Shown one piece after another: positions 1-9,750 of a DNA stretch of 64,000 nucleotides. Below the pieces are notes generated by a model. The model saw only the letters and a list, made by a program, of their open reading frames with translations, was not told the origin of the DNA and ran no database searches. How positions within the stretch are numbered: the first letter of the stretch is position 1; each line of letters starts with the position of its first letter. Made by a program: the position numbers and the translations under genes. Location of the stretch: contig OX335663.1 in the NCBI GenBank assembly GCA_946894095.1, forward strand, positions 1,984,001-2,048,000. Reading direction: 5' to 3'. This DNA comes from Incurvaria masculella. Taxonomy: Eukaryota > Arthropoda > Insecta > Lepidoptera > Incurvariidae.

Positions 1-90
1 TCGATGTCCCGCGCCCTCAGCCCGTACTCGGCCAGGCCGTGCAGCAGGGTCGCCGTGATGTTGCCGACCTGGCGGTTCGTTCTCGATGCT
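1..90 (-). CDS. Lipase D exon 4, first part
   Basis: Acceptor CATCCAG at 91-97, then one base completing the split codon, then ASRTNRQVGNITATLL and a further 13 residues to the edge. This lines up without gaps with TARMAKVVGNITALL in lipase A exon 4. It is GC-rich compared with the flanking intron. Confidence 0.82.
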
Positions 91-3000
91 CTGGATGGGA
101 TTAATTGAATATGTTAAGCCTGGTTTTCACCAAGTGCAGCAGGTCTATTCCTGGCATTCAGTAATCAGGAATCAGGAATCCTGAGTCTAGAAAACCGCTT
201 TGGTAGCGGTTTTCAAAGCGATTTTCTTAACGAAAATATTCCGGAGCATAGTTTTTTTGATTATTTAATGTTTTCCGTCGAAAAACTCACTTTGAAAATC
301 GTTATAAAAGCGGTTTTCTAGAATCAGGATTCCTGATTCCTGATTACTGAATGCCAGGAATTTTAATCGATACTTAAAGGGCCTTTATTACAAAAGTGCT
401 GATTATCTTGTACTGCTATTGATTGCAAGCTGCTAAGAAAGGCCCTTAATGTGTGGCGATTAAGCTAATCAGCAGCAGGTGAATAATGCCCTAAATCGTT
501 CAAATTATTGTTAAGTAGTATTTATGTTATGAAAGTCGTTACCCTATTAATTCACAATACTACGGGAAATACCTGTTTACATGCCTTTGAATGTTTTACT
601 AGGTTTTTGTAATTGATTGTTTTTATAATTAGAATATCAAAATTTACGTCTGTACGTTTTTAAGTTATTAACACACCTTTTAGATTAAAATATTTGCTAA
701 GATACATTGGAAAAACCGGCCAATTGCGAGTCAGACTCGCAAACGAAAGGTTCCGACCCTCGTAAAAGATTTCTTACAAAAAAATCACGCTTTTTGTATA
801 GGGGCCCCCTTTAATTTTAAATATTTTTTAATCTTACCTATTTGTTGTTATAGCGGCAAAATAATACACACTCTGTAAAAATTTCAGCTGTCTATCTGTT
901 ACGGTTACTGAGATAGAGCCCTGTGACAGACGGACGGACAGCGGAGGCTTGGTAATAGGGTTCCGTTGGTACCCTTTGGGTACGGAACCCTAAAAAAGAA
1001 GTCTCTTTTACCTACATAATAGATTTTTTTAGTGATATACACAGATATTTACAAAAAAATAGACATAGAATGAAGCTTTCTCAAATTTGAGCTATCATGA
1101 TCAGATACTTCTCACTCAGTGTGTAACCAGCATTAGCAGTGGGATAATCATCAAATAATCAAGTGAAATAGGCCAAGGTTTATGCCCTGTAGAATCGATA
1201 GCACTATACCAGTGGTCAAGAGTTTCTGTGGTCTGGTATTCACATGGGGTATATGCATAATAAGCATAGCAGTGGCCAAGAGTCTCCAAGAGTCTCCAAG
1301 AGCTACCGTGTTCTGGTACTCACATGGGGAATATGAAGCTATAGAGAAGTTGGGAGTCGATGGTTATGGTGTTGTATCCCTTGGCGGCGTAACTACCGGT
1401 GGCTGCGCGGACTGGACTCTGGTTGGTCGTGTCCAAGTATCCGTCCAGGAATAGCATCGTTTTTCGGTTCTGAAACAGTTGTCATTTAATTTATATTGCG
1501 CTATGTGACTTTAGTTTTTCAATGTAACTAGACATGAATGGCTAATAACGTACCCATCGACATGTTATTTAGCCCAACACACCGCATTCCCGGAGGAGTT
1601 AGGTGCCATGCCAGGACCTTTCCTTTATTATCACGGCTACATTGGACTGGATGGAAAACATGGACATTTCGTTTCGAAAATGCGATTCATCCAATGCGAT
1701 GGTACATGCCCGGGCGGGCTTAACTCTACCAGCTAGTGGGGGAAGGGCCCGACAATTTTACATGGATTCCGGACTTAAACAGCTCGTATTCTTGGCAAAA
1801 TGCACATTTTTATCCAACTCAGAAAGGGAAAGAAGGTGGTACTTTAACGAGTCGGAAATTTGAACCACTAGTACTTGAAATAAGGTTTAAATCTAATAAT
1901 TATCGGATTTTATTGAGCGGCTCGTAGCCTAGTGGCGCGGGGACTGGCCTTGCGTACCAGAGGCCTGGGTTCAATACCGACATGTCTGTCTTTCTCTTTC
2001 CGAGGTCGATAAGTGCATTTCGTCACGAATGCGAGCTGCTCCATGGTTCGGAATCCATGTAAAATTGTAGGTCCCCTCCCCCTACTAGGTGGTAGGGTTT
2101 AAGCCCGCCCGGGTTGGTACCATCGCATTGGATGAAAAGATGGTCGAAGCGGCATTGAAAAATTGTCCGTGTTTTCCATCCAGTTCAATTTAGCCGTGCT
2201 CATTAAGGCAAGGTCCTGGCATGGCACCAAATTCCTTCGGGAATGTGGTGTATTGGGCTAATATCATAACGGTAGCTGTGTGGTATTAGCCATCCATGCC
2301 AGGCCGCATAAAAAAAATCTACGCGCAACGAAGGCAAATCTTGAGTGTATAAAAGAAGATTGATTACGGAATGAGCAGCTGTATGAGAATTTCAAATTAT
2401 GGGTGTAGAGCTTGTGGCGGGATTGATTGACGCACTGACCGCGAAAGGGTTGCTTTATGGTTCAAGTCCAACCTTGCGGTATATTCGTAATGTAGTTATT
2501 TTTACTGATTTTTTTCGGAAACATTCATCGAAGGCAATTTAAAAAAAAAGTGCTAAGTTCCAAAGAATTTAAACTAAAATGTTCAAAAACCAATACGACA
2601 TATCCTTTTCAACAAATGTTTTCATTTTGCCGGAATTTTCCGCCGTATAGTAAGTTTTTTCGACCTTAGTGCATCTCAATGCCTTAACCAAAAAAGTTAC
2701 CTTATTTTTATTATTTTTTTGTTATGATTTTTTTTATGATTGTTATGATTATAATTTACTTCAAAACTTATATCTAAAGTTATATCTAACATTACCCAAC
2801 ACGCTTATGTGCACTGAAAAACAGTTTCATCCTCAACTAAATGTTTGCCACTTTTCGTAAGTTCACTAAATCTGTGTCGAGCGGTTCATAGAAAACCCCT
2901 TCCAAAATTCATCTACACGGTTAGTGGCAGTCTCCCAGTGAATTGCATGGACGGACAGACAGACAGGTTCCCGTTTGGAGACCTTTGCAAAAGCCAATCG

Positions 3001-4274
3001 TCCTATATTTATAAAATCAAAATCAAAATCAAATAATTTATTGCATATTTGCAGAGGTGTTACAGAACCCAAATGAGGTAAATAAAAGCGAGTGCCATCT
3101 ACAAATTGCCTGGGTAGGCGTACAATAGCACGTGACTCTCAATAACAGAGCAGTGCAATCACCATATTAGCTTAAGGCTGTTCCGACCCATATAAAGTTG
3201 TGTTCACACATAACGCAAAAAGTATTGCACTTTAAGCCACGAATTAATAATAAAAGTTTAATATAGTCATATTACTTGCAGCGAAAACAATTTCACAATT
3301 TCAGGATTACAATTTACTTAAATACGATTATTATTTAACATCGCCATCTAACGGTGTAAAACGGAAATTGTGAATATGTTTTCGCTGCAACTACTATGGC
3401 TATATTTAATATTTTTGACGAATTCGTGCCTTCAAGTGAAATACTTTTTGCGTTCTGTGTAAAAAAAACATTGTATGGGTCGGAACATCCTTAATCTAAC
3501 CATGTATGTAAATTTAAATAAATTAACATCTTTTAACGTTTTCTTATCTAATTGAGCCATTTATATTGTAGAAAAAAAACCATTAAACACTACTATTATT
3601 TCAAACTATTATCGTCATAAATTCATTAATTTTGTAGAAACATTTTTCTACTAACCATACATACAACCCTTACTTAGTTACTCACCTTGAAGTCTATGTG
3701 AGGATCAGTACCAATGCCATGGATGGCCTTTCCGAAGTAATACCTCTTCCTATAAGTGTAGAAGGGGTAGTGTATCTGCACCACGAAATATATATTCTTG
3801 TTGAGGAAACTGTCAGTCACAAGGGTCGGTTTTTCTGCACCAGGACCTGTCAATATAATATTTGTCAATGTAATTTATTGCATAATAAAACACCCAAAGA
3901 CTTATTACTTTTGACATAATTATTAAATTTCAAAAAAATAACACTGGTGTAACTGTATTTATTTAGATCTATCAGTTTGTGACGTAACTTAGTGTTGTTT
4001 GATTACCAAAAGTTTAAATAAATAAAATGAAATGCAATACAGAACTAAACCAGTAAACTTTATTTACAAGTGAGAAGTGATAAAGTTAATGATACTTTTA
4101 ACCTTAGAACTATAATAGAATAAAGACATACATAAAGACTCGAATATAATCATGGAAGACATGAAAGAAAAACTTACAGAATGGCAAATATCCGCGATCA
4201 ATTGTTTCCCCAAAACAACACAAATAAGTGATGACCGATATCAATGACACTTGACAAAACACTTTTACCAACAT
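1..4274 (-). CDS. Lipase D, pancreatic-lipase-like secreted lipase (partial, 3' part beyond left edge)
   Basis: Exons assembled by eye on the minus strand: 4178-4274, 3686-3846, 1324-1469 and 1-90 (continues off the window). Junction phases are 1, 0 and 2, and every junction has GT/AG. Residues 1-22 or so form a signal peptide (hydrophobic LISVITYLCC). The first intron splits Cys33, followed by Pro-Gly as in the other lipases here. Exon 3 gives the alpha/beta-fold core strand (NRKTMLFLDGYL) and a GYNTITID segment; exon 4 starts with the family's VGNIT motif. The catalytic Ser, Asp and His lie beyond the edge, so activity cannot be judged. Family knowledge: such proteins hydrolyse acylglycerols or phospholipids outside the cell. 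Repeats fill introns 2 and 3. Product class is confident; substrate is unknown. Confidence 0.85.
148..360. mobile_element. Foldback MITE with about 53-bp terminal inverted repeats
   Basis: Left arm 148-200 (TTCCTGGCATTCAGTAATCA at its tip) and right arm 308-360 are near-perfect reverse complements, with about 107 bp between them. No coding capacity. The arm core TGGCATTCAGT also occurs in the arms of the foldback at 29685-29802. Confidence 0.85.
374..449. mobile_element. Short TTAA-bounded inverted repeat
   Basis: TTAAAGGGCCTTT at the left faces AAAGGCCCTTAA at the right, about 76 bp in all. It may be a remnant of a TTAA-targeting element. Confidence 0.4.
711..996 (-). repeat. (GTCC)n microsatellite-associated repeat, copy 1
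   Basis: Reads in reverse orientation from AACCGGCCAATTGCGAGTC to GGTACGGAACCCT. The family consensus, seen in more than a dozen copies here, is GGGTTCCGTACCCAAAGGGT, a (GTCC)n tract, a TATCTCATGAACCGTAATAG block, an AACAACAAATAG block and GCGAGTCCGACTCGC near the end. No coding capacity. Confidence 0.85.
1324..1469 (-). CDS. Lipase D exon 3
   Basis: Acceptor TTTCAG is followed by NRKTMLFLDGYLDTTNQSP; the end reads SFIFP plus two bases before donor GTGAGT. Its length, 146 bp, and phases (0 in, 2 out) equal those of lipase C exon 3. The matching segment of lipase B is NRKTMIALMESPL. A related copy of the donor area lies just downstream at about 1230-1262. Confidence 0.85.
1531..1865 (-). mobile_element. 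tRNA-headed SINE, degenerate copy
   Basis: Minus-strand copy whose tail side (GGCTAATAAC, AGCCCAACACACC) is at 1531 and whose AACTCAGAAAGGGAAAGAA block is near 1820. The tRNA-like head is missing. In lipase D intron 2. Confidence 0.75.
1915..2319 (+). mobile_element. tRNA-headed SINE, near full length
   Basis: The head carries a pol III A-box-like TAGCCTAGTGG (1925-1935) and a B-box-like GGTTCAATACC (1968-1978). The body follows (GTAGGTCCCC, GGTACCATCGCATTGGATGA, GTCCTGGCATGGCACC, GGTATTAGCCATCCATG) and ends in an A run. This is a reference copy of the family for the window. Confidence 0.88.
2395..2510 (+). mobile_element. Second tRNA-related SINE family, fragment
   Basis: Shares AATTATGGGTGTA and a CAACCTTGCGGTATATTCGT end with copies at 27598, 43860 and 56060. 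Better copies carry a B-box-like GGTTCGGGTCC. Confidence 0.5.
3017..3672 (-). mobile_element. LINE 3' end, interrupted by a TTAA foldback element
   Basis: The minus-strand 3' end is an AATAAATTATTTGATTTTGA tail at 3017-3045. The body is nearly identical to 9751-10093. It lies in lipase D intron 2 and stops 14 bp before exon 2. It is interrupted at 3176-3490. Confidence 0.78.
3172..3494. mobile_element. Foldback MITE with TTAA target duplication (piggyBac-like)
   Basis: TTAA at 3172-3175 and again at 3491-3494 flank a 315-bp element. Its tips are GGCTGTTCCGACCCATA and, reversed, GGATGTTCCGACCCATA. The arms extend about 75 bp imperfectly. The paralogous LINE copy at about 9911-9920 has one TTAA and no insert, so the insertion boundaries are direct. 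Confidence 0.88.
3686..3846 (-). CDS. Lipase D exon 2
   Basis: Acceptor ACAG precedes GT-CCT-GGT, which completes Cys33 and gives Pro-Gly. The exon encodes 53 further residues including YRKRYYFGKA. It runs uninterrupted through the point where A and B have an intron, and ends in phase 0 after DFK with donor GTGAGT. Confidence 0.85.
3950..4025 (+). mobile_element. LINE 3' end fragment (second family)
   Basis: GTGACGTAACTTAGTGT, then a TTTGATTACCAAAAGTTTAA block and AAATAAATAAAATG tail. The same end is found in reverse at 7448-7560 and forward at 62310-62362. In lipase D intron 1. Confidence 0.55.
4178..4274 (-). CDS. Lipase D exon 1 (signal peptide)
   Basis: The exon starts at ATG 4274 and encodes 32 residues plus one base. 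It ends YLPF and the first base of Cys, followed by donor GTAAGT. The same end (PY plus split Cys) occurs in lipases A and B, which is why this start and donor were chosen. Confidence 0.83.
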
Positions 4275-4423
4275 CTTAAATTATTTGATGATTTGAATCA
4301 TACAATATTCAGTTCCGTCTCCAACAGTCTCTTCTTCGTACTAAAACACGTCGAGTTCCACAATGTCCCATTTGACAAATAAAATGAAATAAACACCTTG
4401 ATTTTTAAAAATGCCCATTAACA

Positions 4424-4431
4424 TATTTATA
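4424..4431 (-). promoter_or_regulatory. Possible TATA box for lipase D
   Basis: TATAAATA on the minus strand, about 150 bp upstream of the ATG. The distance would need a long leader; no other support. Confidence 0.25.
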
Positions 4432-6240
4432 TTGACTTAATTTTTTACGGAACCAGTCAAGTCAGCAATATATTAGTTACAGGGCATAATTTTATAATAA
4501 CTGGTCGAAGTTACACCGGAAATTTGAGAAGGTCTTAAATAAGTGTATAAGGTAAAATATAGTTGCTTATATATGGTAAAACCAGTTAGACAACACGAGA
4601 GTAATAAAGATAAACATTAATAAATAAGTTTATTATTAAGACCACGATTAAGTAAGATGAGAGCTTTGTTACCCAAGAAAGTAACAGATGCTTCTAAAAA
4701 GCTGGACCAAACTTTGACGATAGTGACAAGAGAACTGTATCACTTAGGCTTTGAGGACAACCAGATAAAGTAAGCTATGAGGCTTTATTTTGAAGACGAA
4801 TCGACCATTTAGATTGTAAACAGGATGAATGAAGAAAGGATTCAAGGAATTTTCGCCAAACATACTTAGGATTGCACGTTGAAAGCTTTATCTTAACTAT
4901 TTTTTTTTTAGTACATCCATTTAATAAGTTATTATCAAAACATTTACGCACCATATTAAAACATGTTTTAACAATTATTCTACATTAAGAAAGGTATGAG
5001 ATAATACGAAAATACCTCTTATTATATTTTTTTTTCTTCATATATCTCGAAGCAGTTACAACGACTTCAAATCTCTTGGAAGAAAGAGAACCAAAGCTAA
5101 TTATAATAGTAACAATAGTATTAGAAGCAGTCGTTGAAATCCGCTATGAAAATATAATAAGCTTAATTCTATAAAAAGCGCACATTAATTAAAGAAATAA
5201 TGCTGTAAAAAGAACTAAATATTTTTATCAGGCAGTCTGATAGCAGCTGATAGCTGCTGTCTAGTCCATACTATAATTTTATAAACACAAAAGTATCTCT
5301 GTCTGTCTGTCGCGTTTTCACGACTAAACCGCAGAACGAATATTGATTCATTTCGGTATTGAGATAGTCTGGACCTTGAAGAAGGACCAGCTACCTTTTG
5401 TGGCGAAAAGTAAACTACAAGGGGGTGAGATAGGGTATTAAAGTTTGCATGGGGAACTTGATGTAATATCCTGGAAATAATTCAGCCAGACATCAGTCCA
5501 AAACGACATTAACCAGAGTGGTGCTGGGTACCTCAACTAGTAACTTATAAAGCTCAAATTCGTTGTCAGCTGGTTCTTTTTCAGATTTATACAATACTTA
5601 TAAATTCGTTTTTTGTACAGCTTTCTTTCTTACTTAATCAATCCTTGCTTCAAGGTCGATTCCGTAAGTTTTAATCGTTAAAAAAAATTTGTAGAATACC
5701 TAGTTTACTTCAGGCTCTAAAAGTTTCTCAATTTGGGAATCACATTCAATATCTCTTACACCAAACATATTACTGACTTTTTTCAGAAACTGATTGTGAC
5801 GTCGCCGCGTCGCTGTCACACCAAAAGCTGTGGAATGTTTTCGTGAAAAAAAAAATGCACTGCAAAGGAAAACCACACGCCTTCGAAGAGGAACACGACG
5901 TGAATTAAGCTTCGAAAGTGGATTAATAATGGCGGCTTCGAGCTTATCGGATGTTCCCTAAATTATATTTGACATTTTATTACCCGCTCTCCGGACCGTA
6001 TCCGGCAAAACACAGTAACTGCAATTTCATACAAGAAAGGAGAACACAATTTCTATTCGACACTATCTTTTACACAGGGAGTTGATGGAGGGGTAGGTAT
6101 GGTTGATGATCATTCAGTCCATTTTAAGCAAAAAGGTGACCGAAATGTACATAGTATTTATGGAATGAATACCATTAGTATTCTTTAATTTTGGCACCAA
6201 TGATATTACTATAAAAATTGATCCTTCCCGTACATTTTTA
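4432..6240. other. Intergenic region upstream of lipase D
   Basis: AT-rich. Apart from a Helitron-like element at 5261-5543, nothing recognisable was seen. A 38-codon open frame at 4657-4773 has no family resemblance I can name. Confidence 0.5.
5261..5543 (+). mobile_element. Helitron-like non-autonomous element (Lep1-type), copy 1
   Basis: Begins TCCATACTATAATTTTATAA, contains CTGTCTGTCTGTCGCG and ends GGGTACCTCAACTAG. This layout is typical of an abundant lepidopteran non-autonomous element usually assigned to Helitrons. Other copies here are at 20145 and 29620. Confidence 0.6.
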
Positions 6241-6772
6241 AGGTTCCGTACCCAAAGGGTGAAAACGGAACCCTATTACTAAGCCTCCGCTGTCCGTCCG
6301 TCCATCAGTCCGTCCGTCCGTCAGTCCGTCTGTCACAGGGCTGTATCTCGTGGACGGCAATAGTTAGGCAGCTGAAATGTTTGCAGAGTGTGTATTTATT
6401 TTGCCGCTATAACAACAAATAGGAAAAATAAAAAATTAAAGGGGGGCCCCATACAAAAAACGTGATTTTTTTGTGTTAAATATTTTACGATGGTACGGAA
6501 CCCTTCGCGTGCGAGTCCGACTCGCACTTGGCCGGTTTTTGTAATTAGCTGCACACAAAATGTATTTTAGGGTTCCGTACCCAAAGGATGCTAACGGAAC
6601 CCTATTAACAAGCCGTCCGCCTGTCACAGGGCTGTATCTCATAAACTGTAATAGTTAGGCAGCTGAAATTTTCACAGATTAAGTATTTACATCCAAATTT
6701 TTTTTGTGTTAAATCTTGTACGTTGGTACGGAACCCTTCGTGTGCGAGTCCGACTCGCACCTGGCCTTTTTT
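6241..6772 (+). repeat. (GTCC)n microsatellite-associated repeats, two consecutive copies
   Basis: A full copy at 6241-6543 is followed by a shortened copy at 6567-6772. Both start with AGGTTCCGTACC or AGGGTTCCGTACCC and end with the GCGAGTCCGACTCGCAC block. The second copy has lost most of its GTCC tract. Confidence 0.82.
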
Positions 6773-7080
6773 TTAAAAAATATTTTAACCTTTTAAACAG
6801 GGGGTTTGATTTTTCTTTTAACATAATACGGAAACAATATTTTACTACAAGAAATAAAAATCAAATTTAAAACAAAATTCTGTACTGTGACCTTAGGACA
6901 AAATATTGTTTACATGGGAAACTATTATAAACAGCCGACCTAATATTGACCTTACCTTGTATTTAGTTGACTTGGATTCGTAAATTCTCTCAAGGTACGT
7001 TCGAACTGGTTTAAAATAAATCGATACGACTAATAATTCGATGTTAACCGATAAATTGGAAGGACTTTGACTAATTCCAC
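6773..7080. other. Unassigned AT-rich stretch
   Basis: Nothing recognisable seen. Confidence 0.4.
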
Positions 7081-7415
7081 TTTTTTTTTATGAAACCCAA
7101 CACGGATGGCTAATGCCACACAACAACCGTCATGGTATTGGTCCTATATAACACATTTCCGAAGAAATGAGTGGCCGCGCCAGGACCTTCCCTTTATAAG
7201 CACAGCTACACTGAACTGGACCGAAAACACGGTCATTTTTTTCATTGCCGCTTCAATTATAGTTTCAGCCAATGCGGTGGCATCAACACGGGCGGGCTTA
7301 ACCCTACCACCTAGTAAGTCCCCGCAGTCTCATATTGGTTCCTAACCATAGAACACCTCACATTCGAAACTAAATGCACTTATCCAACTCAGAAAGAGAA
7401 AGAAAATGGTGGACC
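7081..7415 (-). mobile_element. tRNA-headed SINE, minus strand, head missing
   Basis: Starts with a T run (the A tail), then GGATGGCTAATGCC; ends in CTCAGAAAGAGAAAGAAAAT. Flanked by LINE 3' sequence at 7430-7570. Confidence 0.78.
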
Positions 7416-7429
7416 CATAACCTATCGTA

Positions 7430-7575
7430 AGCTATTTATTTTTCATTTTCATTTTAATGTATTTAAAATATTTTGGTAGTCAAACTACACTAAGTTACGT
7501 CACAAAGATCCGCGGATTCGATCAACCCATTAAAGAAGAACCCGCAAAGAAACTTCACGGGTTTACATAACATAT
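7430..7575 (-). mobile_element. LINE 3' end fragment (second family), minus strand
   Basis: GGTAGTCAAACTACACTAAG and AGAAGAACCCGCAAAGAAAC match, in reverse, the block at 62255-62362. Confidence 0.55.
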
Positions 7576-8345
7576 TTTTCCATCTACAATAATGAAATAC
7601 ACACTTATATCTAAGTGCTACTGCCAAACAATTCCTTGGTAGAACAGATTAAGGCAAAGAACAAAGAACAATATAAACAGCAACCCTCAGTTTAAATTAC
7701 TTACAACTAACAAAGTTACTTATGAAATAATATAAATTTATGTAATTTATAGCATTACAAGTAGTGTTCTCTGGTGTAAAAGTCGTCGTCAACTTAACCT
7801 ATGTCAGGTGTATAAATAGATAATCTACTAGGATTTAAATTCACGTTGAAAATTTCAGTATTGTGCTTTTATAGGTTTCTCCATCTCGTCGTGCGGTACA
7901 ACGGGGCACCGTGCCGTGCTTGCTAAGTCACAGGTCCGCGTTGGAGCTGGCAACGATTTGTTCGTATAATTTTTCTTGTTAAGTAAAAAGACAGATATGG
8001 CGTGAGCGCGCTGTGCTTACAAGACGAACAAAGTGTGGGAGTGAGATGTCAACTCTAGAATCACCACCGCGAGTTGGAGAAAGACGGAACATACCTTCCC
8101 GACATGAGAACATTTCGAATCTTTATCAGTACATAGGGCTCATGTAATGTCAATTTTGTTTTGTAAAACGTACATTATTTTATTTTATTTTTCCTTAAAG
8201 AAAACATGGTCTCCTGTGCGATTGTAGATTTTGAGGCGGCAAACCGGGATATATACCCTTTTTCTGGTGATGCTTGTGATTCTTTGTCGATCATATTTCT
8301 TAAATATTCCTCATTATTTCAAAGAAAATTTAAAACGTAATTTCA
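7576..8345. other. Unassigned stretch before the Penelope-like remnant
   Basis: GC-richer patch at 7870-8130, no recognisable frame. It could include degenerate upstream parts of the element that follows, but I see no reverse-transcriptase motif. Confidence 0.35.
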
Positions 8346-8355
8346 AATAATTATT

Positions 8356-8598
8356 TTGAAGCTAAATGGCGAGAGAAAGCTAACAAAAAAAAAAATAGTG
8401 GAAAAACAGAGCACATGGATTCGACGAGCACTAAATAGGTTCAATCAGGTCGAAATTTTGACGGCTGAAACACGACACATCCCTCGCATCTTCCGTGAAT
8501 CCATTAAAATCGCCAAGCACGATAACTTTAATAAAAAAGTGTGGAATCCGGTACTTGCGGAAATCCGGAAGGCAAAGGCGTGCAAAGTCAAAATTTAA
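8356..8598 (+). pseudogene. Penelope-like element, C-terminal end of the polyprotein
   Basis: An 80-residue open frame containing QVEILTAETRHIPRIFRESI, KIAKHDNFNKK and WNPVL. From memory of the family, Penelope-like retroelements end in a GIY-YIG endonuclease region with RESIEI, N-N-FN and W-PVL motifs in this order; no alignment was made. The Cys/His and catalytic parts upstream are not visible, so this is a truncated relic. A hammerhead-like hairpin follows at 8740-8773, as expected for such elements. Confidence 0.62.
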
Positions 8599-8739
8599 AA
8601 GGTTAGCGCCTTTTGCCTTTCTCTGGAGCTCCGGAACGCAGCTACTCAAGACCTTCAAACACCACTACAATCTTCGCTAACGGCGGAACACGTCAAATTG
8701 ACAGTTCCCCGTTGGCCGCCGCTGGACACGGGAGCTCAC

Positions 8740-8773
8740 CTGAAGATGAGCCAAATGTTTGGCTCGAACCGTC
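8740..8773 (+). ncRNA. Hammerhead-ribozyme-like motif downstream of Penelope-like ORF
   Basis: CTGAAGA (8740-8746), one T, then a perfect 8-bp stem GAGCCAAA / TTTGGCTC (8748-8755 and 8758-8765) with a TG loop, then GAACCGTC. A hammerhead core is CUGANGA, stem II, GAAA, short stem III and a UH cleavage site. Departures: one extra base before stem II and C instead of A after GAA. It may be inactive or only similar in shape. Confidence 0.42.
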
Positions 8774-8892
8774 GTGCTCCGCACAAATAATGCCGTGAGT
8801 AGGAATCCGTTTAATCTTTTAAAATAAACAGTGTTCAGTATAGTTCTTTATGTTTGTGTGTTGTCTGAACATTGCCGGAATTATAGTCCTGA

Positions 8893-9366
8893 TTATTCAG
8901 TGTTTAACCTTATACCTGCTGTATAAGGTCTACTGTCGGGTTTAGCAGCGGTAGTGTAAGGTTTTACATTGTTTTCCAAAAAAACGTTAGAAGTGGTCGC
9001 ATGCAATTTACCATATTTAAACATTGTCAAAACAGATACAGGAAAACAAGAGAAAGGCGCGGGAAAACGGACACATGGCTGATGGGGTCGTTTTGGGTAG
9101 ATAGGTATTTGGTAAGAAAAGTGTAAAGTGATAATTAAACAACTATTACCTTGATTACAGCCTTGAAAAGTTAAAGGGTGTTTATATTTCACGCGATCCT
9201 TATAATAGCATATTGCATATCGAGACTTGCTTCCCGTACGTGTGCCGGTATGTTTGCATACCCGCAAGACTCGGCGAGTAGGTCTACTTGCTCGCCTTTT
9301 AAAGAGTACCCACTCTTCACTTCTTTTTAAAACGTTGGTGAGTAAGCCTGCAATTTTGGTACTCAT
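8893..9366 (-). CDS. Unrecognised open frame, 157 codons
   Basis: An ATG-to-stop frame with no domain I recognise, basic N-terminal half and Pro/Phe-rich middle. No signal peptide. It sits between two retroelement remnants, so it may be decayed transposon sequence or a chance frame. Confidence 0.15.
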   Translation of the reverse strand: MSTKIAGLLTNVLKRSEEWVLFKRRASRPTRRVLRVCKHTGTRTGSKSRYAICYYKDRVKYKHPLTFQGCNQGNSCLIITLHFSYQIPIYPKRPHQPCVRFPAPFSCFPVSVLTMFKYGKLHATTSNVFLENNVKPYTTAAKPDSRPYTAGIRLNTE

Positions 9367-9750
9367 GGTATGACTATAGTGGAAGTCCTGGCTGTGAAGA
9401 AGAAAGTGATTGGCGGTGGTGGCGACTGCCGGCTGCGTGGACGGTGGTAAGCTCTCGGGGTCGGTGTGTTGCGGCGAAAATAGAAACTATTAATTACAGT
9501 CCACATAGTAGGGAAAAAACAGTAACCACGGTAATCTAAATACTTACATAAGCAATGACAACTTATAACTATTTATAATAAACGACCTCAAAAGAAAAAA
9601 GTGTTAGGCAAATGAGTAGCGAGCTCACCGAGCGTATTTTATCGTGCGTCGCGGCCCGCAGCTCCCTCCACGTGTCGAGATCTGTATCGCTGCAAGCCCT
9701 GATCGCACGTGGCTTGTGGGTGCTTTTGGGCAAGAATGCGAATGGGGAAA
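9367..9750. other. Unassigned stretch
   Basis: Nothing recognisable; a GC-rich patch near 9640-9720. Confidence 0.35.

Larger units (their letters stand above)
91..1323 (-). other. Lipase D intron 3
   Basis: Phase 2 intron. It holds a 213-bp foldback element (148-360), a small TTAA-bounded inverted repeat (374-449), a (GTCC)n element (711-996) and an imperfect duplication of the exon 3 donor area (about 1212-1340). Confidence 0.7.

Noticed and set aside
1915..1980. Functional tRNA gene
   Set aside because: Box-like motifs are present but no acceptor stem or anticodon arm can be folded; it is repeated as a SINE head.
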